IMG/VR virus record: IMGVR_UViG_3300032331_002803
Span: 1-33,411 of that record
Length of the DNA: 33,411 nt
Origin: a virus
Direction: 5' to 3' (one strand)
Position 1 is the first letter of the stretch. Each line of letters begins with the position of its first letter. Under the pieces are notes generated by a model. The model made no database searches, had not been told where the DNA came from, and saw only the letters and a program-made list of their open reading frames with translations. Positions 29,246 through 33,411 of the stretch are shown one piece after another. Made by a program: the position numbers and the translations under genes.

Positions 29246-30933
29246 TATTCATTCTCATTAATAAATTCCTCAATGATCTCATCAATGCGGCCTTCTTTAT
29301 CGCGCTTAACTTTCTTGCGAACTCGCTTTTGTTCAATGTTATTTGTTACTTGAACATTAGGTGCTTCAACATTTACATTAGGAGCAGCAACATTAACCTC
29401 TGGTGATTCCAGCATTACCATCGCTGGTTCAACAGTTACATTAGGTGCAGCCACATTTACAGTTGGCTCTGGCATATTAACAATGGTTTGTTCGTTGCGC
29501 TTCTCTCGGCTCTTAACCTCATAAACTGCGCTTGGATCGCCTGGGTCAATTGATGCAACCTGTTGCAACTGACTACTTGGAACGCCAGTGTGCTTCATTT
29601 TAGGTAAACCAATTGCAGCATTAACGGCTGCTGGATCAAAGCCAACCTGAATAAGTGCAGTAACAATTTCGGTTCTTAACTTTAAGCCAACATCTTTAGC
29701 ATCTGCGGCATCAATGTTTTGTAGAGGAACTCGGTATTGATCGCCAGCCTCACCAAGAGGAGATAAATCCTCAGTTGAACGAACATCATTTAAACTCAAG
29801 AAACCTTCACGCAAACCTTTTGTGTAAGCATCATAACGCTCAGTGGTTGTTCCGCGTAGAAGTGCATCAAGATTAAATTTAACAAAGCCATCTTTTTCAG
29901 GAAGCAAAGATGATAGTGCTTGCTCAATTCTTTCTAGTAATGGGCGAAGTGAGTGTTGTACAAATGAAAGGTTCTGCGCTTCAACGCTAGCAAAACTCAT
30001 TGCACCTGCAACTGGATGGCCTAATAGTGAAATCGGAACTCGGAATAATCTTGCGATTTCCTCTAATCCAAAGCGGCGTGTGTCTAGGAGTTGGGCATCT
30101 TGAGCATTTAGTGAAAGCGGTTTAAATGCTGCGCCACCTGTTAGCACACCGATCTTGCCTGCACGATAAGGGCCTGAGTGAGTGATATTCCAATCGCGGC
30201 CAATGTTACTTGCTTGCTCCTCAGTTAATTCACCAGGTACTTCAATGATGCCGCCAGGATTTGCTGCATTTCCAAAATAAGAAGCGGCATAAGTATCAGC
30301 AGCCATAACAGCGCCGATAGTAATTCTTGCTGCCTCAACTGGGCCTAAGCCGTAGAAAGAACCAGGTAATTTAAATAATGGAATGTGTAGCAACTCATCT
30401 TTTGTAAGCCTCATTATTTTCTGGTTAAAATCTTGAGTATAAACTCCGCCTGCTGGATCGTATTCTTTAATGGTTACTTCATAATAAATCGGCTCATTTG
30501 GATTATCGCGCTTAATTCTTACTGATTCAGGATTGATGCAATAGAGTTCAACAACTTCACCCATATCATCACGCACTGTAAGAATGTAGGCATTGCCTCG
30601 CAAATTTAAAGATGCAAGAACTTGCTCTAAAAATTCCATTCTAGTTGATTCAGGATTTGGTGAATTTACCCAAGCAGGAGTATCGCCATAAACTGCGGCA
30701 TAAGAAATTCGCTGGCGGCCTCTGCGAACATAAGCACCCATTGGCAATGATGAAATTGTATCGCCGAGCAAACGAACGCAGGCATAAACTGTACTCATGC
30801 GGATTGCGGTTTCAGATGAAACTACAACTCCTGCTGGTGAACTGTATGCAGGGCGGCCTGGAACTAGCGGCTCAACAAATTGATTTGTTGCTCGCTTCTC
30901 ACTAGCACCGCGTAACGCTCTTGATAAATTCAT
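29245..30933 (-). CDS. HK97-type portal protein
   Basis: This 562-aa protein forms the dodecameric ring through which DNA enters and leaves the capsid. Typical segments are STVYACVRLLGDTISSLPMG, PNPESTRMEFLEQVLASLNL, YGLGPVEAARITIGA and LEEIARLFRVPISLLG. Beyond the usual core it carries, at about residues 485-530, short repeats of the type VNVAAPNV/VNVEAPNV, followed by a charged helix (KKVKRDKEGRIDEIIEE). The gene lies downstream of terminase and overlaps the small membrane-protein gene by TAATG. Confidence 0.93.
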   Translation of the reverse strand: MNLSRALRGASEKRATNQFVEPLVPGRPAYSSPAGVVVSSETAIRMSTVYACVRLLGDTISSLPMGAYVRRGRQRISYAAVYGDTPAWVNSPNPESTRMEFLEQVLASLNLRGNAYILTVRDDMGEVVELYCINPESVRIKRDNPNEPIYYEVTIKEYDPAGGVYTQDFNQKIMRLTKDELLHIPLFKLPGSFYGLGPVEAARITIGAVMAADTYAASYFGNAANPGGIIEVPGELTEEQASNIGRDWNITHSGPYRAGKIGVLTGGAAFKPLSLNAQDAQLLDTRRFGLEEIARLFRVPISLLGHPVAGAMSFASVEAQNLSFVQHSLRPLLERIEQALSSLLPEKDGFVKFNLDALLRGTTTERYDAYTKGLREGFLSLNDVRSTEDLSPLGEAGDQYRVPLQNIDAADAKDVGLKLRTEIVTALIQVGFDPAAVNAAIGLPKMKHTGVPSSQLQQVASIDPGDPSAVYEVKSREKRNEQTIVNMPEPTVNVAAPNVTVEPAMVMLESPEVNVAAPNVNVEAPNVQVTNNIEQKRVRKKVKRDKEGRIDEIIEEFINENE

Positions 30934-31073
30934 TAATTACCTTTTTCTGTAATCCATACTAAAAAACTTCCAAGCACAATTAGTGCAACTGGAATCGAAA
31001 GAAGTGCTAAGCCTGTTGTTACGCAGGCAACCCCAACTACTTCAACAACCAAAGTAGCATTTATTTTTTTCAT
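30933..31073 (-). CDS. Small membrane protein between terminase and portal
   Basis: This 46-aa protein is strongly hydrophobic, with two adjacent segments (TLVVEVVGVACVTTGLALL and VALIVLGSFLVW) that form a hairpin or one long span. It has a strong ribosome site (AAGGGGGAG) and its stop overlaps the portal start as TAATG. Similar short membrane proteins occur next to the portal gene in other actinophages. Function unknown. Confidence 0.72.
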   Translation of the reverse strand: MKKINATLVVEVVGVACVTTGLALLSIPVALIVLGSFLVWITEKGN

Positions 31074-31236
31074 TTACTCCCCCTTATTGTTAAAATCATT
31101 TGTCAAATCGTGGCGTGTCTTTTAAATTTCTATAATTGTTGTGCGTAATAAATTGCAATTTATGTAATTGTAAAAAGTGTCAAAAGTATAATTAAGGCAG
31201 TGGTTAGGAAATACTTAATCACTAAGGAAGGTAATT
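31074..31236 (+). promoter_or_regulatory. Intergenic promoter/operator region before 31237 gene
   Basis: This region carries a perfect -10 TATAAT at 31187-31192, with no convincing -35, and a 16-bp perfect palindrome ATAAATTGCAATTTAT at 31148-31163 overlapped by CAATT/AATTG (31156-31170). This places an operator-like dyad at the -35 region of the rightward promoter. A second TATAAT at 31131-31136 is also without a -35. On the other strand it holds the leader of the small membrane-protein gene. Confidence 0.55.
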
Positions 31237-31383
31237 ATGAAATGCCCAAAGTGTAATAACAATATGAATAGTGGTTATCGGATAACACTCGGTAGTAAGA
31301 AACCGATGCAAGAATATTGGTTTTGCAATGATCACAAAAAATGTAAATTTGCAATGTTAAAAAAGAAACCTAAACCTGAATAG
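31237..31383 (+). CDS. Rightward small zinc-ribbon protein
   Basis: This 48-aa protein has an N-terminal CPKC knuckle (residues 3-6) and a second pair of Cys at 30 and 36 (WFCNDHKKCKF), followed by a Lys-rich tail. It has the same AAGGAAGG ribosome site as the rightward early block, its own TATAAT and a nearby palindrome. It opposes the virion operon and overlaps the last 14 nt of the large terminase gene. It is probably expressed early, perhaps to affect RNA polymerase or virion-operon transcription; that is inference. Confidence 0.72.
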   Translation: MKCPKCNNNMNSGYRITLGSKKPMQEYWFCNDHKKCKFAMLKKKPKPE

Positions 31384-32899
31384 TAAAATATCTAGTTAGT
31401 GGCGCCTTGGGTTCAGGCGGTTGCGTGGCTCGATCATAACCAAAGATTGAGGCAACAGCAGCATCTACCTTGCGACGGCTTGAAGCCTTGGCGACCATTA
31501 CTCCTCTTGAGGATTGTTTGGTAACGCAGTTTGTGATGTGGCGGGCCAAGCGTTCATCGCCATCGTGAGTAAATGATCCATTAACGACGGCCTCATAAAA
31601 TTTTTGTGTTGCAGGTACCATTCGTTCCGCTGAGTTTGGATAACTAACAACTGGTAAGCCGTTCTCATCAAGCACCATGAAGGTTCGTTGCCATCTTGCG
31701 GGATCGAATACAACTTCTCTAACTTGGAATCTGGAATCTCGGTAAACATCTATTATTGTTTTTTCAACTTCAGCAACTGGAACAAACCAACCTTGCTCTG
31801 CATCGTGCGGCTTCTCCCATATTCCAACAACCTTTAAATGTGGTTTCTCTCCACCTAAGAACCAAGCAACTAAAGCAGTTGAATCATTTGAGAACGCTCC
31901 ATCAAATGCTAGAACTACATCCTCACCAGGAATATCCTCGCGCTCTAAATCTACTATTGCTTCCCAAGCACCAGTTGGTAACCAAGCGGTGGTTGTGCTA
32001 ACAAAACAATTTATTCGCTTTGTTCTAAATTCCGCTTCAGGAGTGCGTAATACCGCCGATTCAAAATCCTCAAGATCAACAATATCGCCGATGCCAGGAT
32101 TACTTTCTTGCCAAAGTTGCGGATCACGATGATCTCCTTCTGGCTTAGTAGGTTCCCACCAAGCAAAGAAAAAACTTGGATCAACATTTTCACCCTTAGC
32201 AATTCTCTGGCCGTATTGGTAAAGAGAGTAGCAAAGTGAATCTTGTCCGCTAGTTGCAGTTTTAACTCCAGCAGTAGTAATGCCAAAGAGAAGTGAATCT
32301 TGCCTAGCACCACCTGCAAGGCTCATTACATCCCATAGTTCTCGATTGGGTTGGGCGTGAACCTCATCAAAGATAACTAATGGAGAAGGGTTTAATCCTT
32401 CTTTAGTGTAAGCCTCAGCAGAGAGAACTCTATAAACTGAACCTTTATCTTTAAATTCAATTGCATCTTTGTAAAGGGTAAACATTGTTGAAAGTTCAGG
32501 ATCGAGTTCAACCATTCTGCGGGCTGTACCGAAAACAATTCGGGCTTGATCTCTGTCGGCTGCGCAAGAGTAAATTTCAGAACCATTACCGCCGAGAGTT
32601 AAACCTGCTAAACCAACGCTAGCAGCGAGTGCCGATTTGCCATTCTTTCTAGCCATCCCAATTAACGCGGTTCGGTGTTTGAACCTGCCATTTTCTTTTC
32701 GGGCTAAAGCGTGATTAAGTAATTCTTTTTGCCAAGGGCGCAGACTTAATAATTCACCAGCAGGTGCTGCTATTGAATCTTTAGTAACTCTACAAACTGC
32801 CTCTGCGAACTGGCTATAAAGCGGCCCATCGCCTGCTGCGATTTCTGCATCGCTTACTGGCGTTAGCCAGCGCGGTGGCCAGGAATTAATTTGTTGCAT
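31370..32899 (-). CDS. terL: Large terminase subunit
   Basis: This 509-aa packaging motor/nuclease has an ATPase Walker A variant GMARKNGKS (about residues 81-89), Walker B with catalytic Glu LVIFDEVH (174-181), and a coupling motif near GITTAG. The nuclease domain has Asp333 (VLAFDGAFS), Asp399 (VVFDPARW) and Asp479 (RKVDAAVA) as metal ligands. It is a full-length family member. It overlaps the small terminase gene by 14 nt. Together with HNH and the small terminase it should cut at a cos-type site. Confidence 0.95.
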   Translation of the reverse strand: MQQINSWPPRWLTPVSDAEIAAGDGPLYSQFAEAVCRVTKDSIAAPAGELLSLRPWQKELLNHALARKENGRFKHRTALIGMARKNGKSALAASVGLAGLTLGGNGSEIYSCAADRDQARIVFGTARRMVELDPELSTMFTLYKDAIEFKDKGSVYRVLSAEAYTKEGLNPSPLVIFDEVHAQPNRELWDVMSLAGGARQDSLLFGITTAGVKTATSGQDSLCYSLYQYGQRIAKGENVDPSFFFAWWEPTKPEGDHRDPQLWQESNPGIGDIVDLEDFESAVLRTPEAEFRTKRINCFVSTTTAWLPTGAWEAIVDLEREDIPGEDVVLAFDGAFSNDSTALVAWFLGGEKPHLKVVGIWEKPHDAEQGWFVPVAEVEKTIIDVYRDSRFQVREVVFDPARWQRTFMVLDENGLPVVSYPNSAERMVPATQKFYEAVVNGSFTHDGDERLARHITNCVTKQSSRGVMVAKASSRRKVDAAVASIFGYDRATQPPEPKAPLTRYFTIQV

Positions 32900-33347
32900 T
32901 ATGTTTTTGCTGGAGAAGTTCCTCTAGTTTTCCGCGAGCCTTCACTTCAGCAACCCCCAGTTTTGATCTATCACTTGGAGTTAATCCAAGCAAAGATAAA
33001 TTTTTAACAATATCACCCTGCACTGTACTCAGCATTCCGAACAAAGGATTTTGGTAAGCATAACCTTTATCGGTAAAGAGTATAAATTGTTCAGGTTTTA
33101 GTTGATCCTGAATTTGTTTTTTTAATTCCATCTTTTCGCAAAGTTCTAAAAGTATCGTGCCATCTGTATTGGCAATCCAAGGAGCAAGACTTAAAACCTC
33201 ACGCCAAAGAGTTGCACCAACTTCGCTCAAATGCTCAGGTGGTTGCGCAGAAAATCTTGGCAATGCAATAACTTTATTTAGATCAGGAAGTTTTTGTTTG
33301 CCTGGATTTCCATTGCGGCGTTTAATTTCATTTGGCTTTGCAGCCAT
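32886..33347 (-). CDS. terS: Small terminase subunit, P27 type
   Basis: This 153-aa protein belongs to the P27 family: the N-terminal KRRNGNPGKQKLPDLN motif and PEHLSEVGATLWREVLSLAP, then a helical core and NLSLLGLTPSDRSKLGVAE. It recognises the packaging site and loads the large subunit. The gene overlaps terL by 14 nt and lies next to the window's right end, so its upstream DNA (with the first 60 nt of the window if circular) should hold the packaging site. Confidence 0.88.
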   Translation of the reverse strand: MAAKPNEIKRRNGNPGKQKLPDLNKVIALPRFSAQPPEHLSEVGATLWREVLSLAPWIANTDGTILLELCEKMELKKQIQDQLKPEQFILFTDKGYAYQNPLFGMLSTVQGDIVKNLSLLGLTPSDRSKLGVAEVKARGKLEELLQQKHNATN

Positions 33348-33411
33348 TTTTATCCTGTCCGATTTGTACCAAAATGCCCCCTATTGAAAAATTCGGAAAT
33401 GTGCGAAGTCA
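33348..33411. other. Right-end non-coding stretch
   Basis: These 64 nt before the small terminase gene contain no ORF. I see no clear repeat in them apart from AT-rich runs near 33384-33396. If the genome is circular they join the repeat-bearing left end to give about 123 nt between HNH and small terminase genes. Confidence 0.4.

Noticed and set aside
31100-31106. TTGACA-like -35 on the minus strand before the small membrane-protein gene
   Set aside because: No acceptable -10 lies 16-18 bp downstream; the ribosome site begins too soon.
1-33411. Lysogeny module
   Set aside because: I found no integrase, excisionase or CI-like repressor in any frame; the small ribbon-helix-helix and HTH proteins alone do not indicate lysogeny.

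Overview
The window looks like a complete or nearly complete genome of a small siphovirus (long non-contractile tail) that infects an actinobacterium. The host call rests on a WhiB-like iron-sulfur protein (9102-9578), a family confined to Actinobacteria and their phages, and on several genes of actinophage type. The sequence is AT-rich by eye, unlike phages of Streptomyces or Mycobacterium, which points to a low-GC host such as the streamlined freshwater Actinobacteria. That last step is inference. I see no integrase, excisionase or immunity repressor, so a lytic lifestyle is likely.

Layout. Nearly everything reads leftward (minus strand). (1) 33347 down to 15183 is the virion operon: small and large terminase, a small membrane protein, HK97-type portal, a cluster of appendage-like proteins, a fused prohead protease, major capsid protein, a glycosyltransferase, connector and tail-terminator genes, two tandem tail-tube paralogues, a tail chaperone with a -1 frameshift, tape measure, minor tail protein, fibres and a glycine-rich adhesin. 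A factor-independent terminator lies at 15270-15297. (2) 15174 to 12225 holds a small virion-like protein, lysis genes (membrane protein, CHAP endolysin, holin-like protein), a DUF6378 protein, a second glycosyltransferase and a sugar-nucleotide epimerase. (3) 10403 to 60 is the replication, modification and regulation operon: resolvase, WhiB, transglycosylase-like protein, Cas4/RecB-like nuclease, SSB-like protein, C5- and N-type DNA methyltransferases, primase-polymerase/ATPase, a candidate origin with iterons and a DnaA box, zinc/HTH regulators, endonuclease VII and an HNH nuclease. (4) 10592-12174 is a rightward block of eight very small genes, driven by two nearly identical 77-nt promoter-leader units and closed by a bidirectional terminator at 12180-12226. 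(5) A lone rightward zinc-ribbon gene sits between terminase and portal (31237-31383).

The HNH gene at the left end and the small terminase gene at the right end would become neighbours if the molecule were circularised. This gives the common HNH-TerS-TerL-portal order and puts a candidate cos region at the junction.

Many genes overlap by ATGA or TAATG. Following those junctions reveals numerous genes of 25-58 codons, and they also correct several starts (capsid, C5 methyltransferase, primase, Cas4-like nuclease). The observations most worth following up are a 54-nt tRNA-like element at 6904-6957, the replication-origin candidate at 2292-2420, the duplicated promoter-leader units, a C5 methyltransferase lacking its C-terminal motifs, the three-part protease fusion, and the -1 slippery site CCCAAAT in the tail chaperone.
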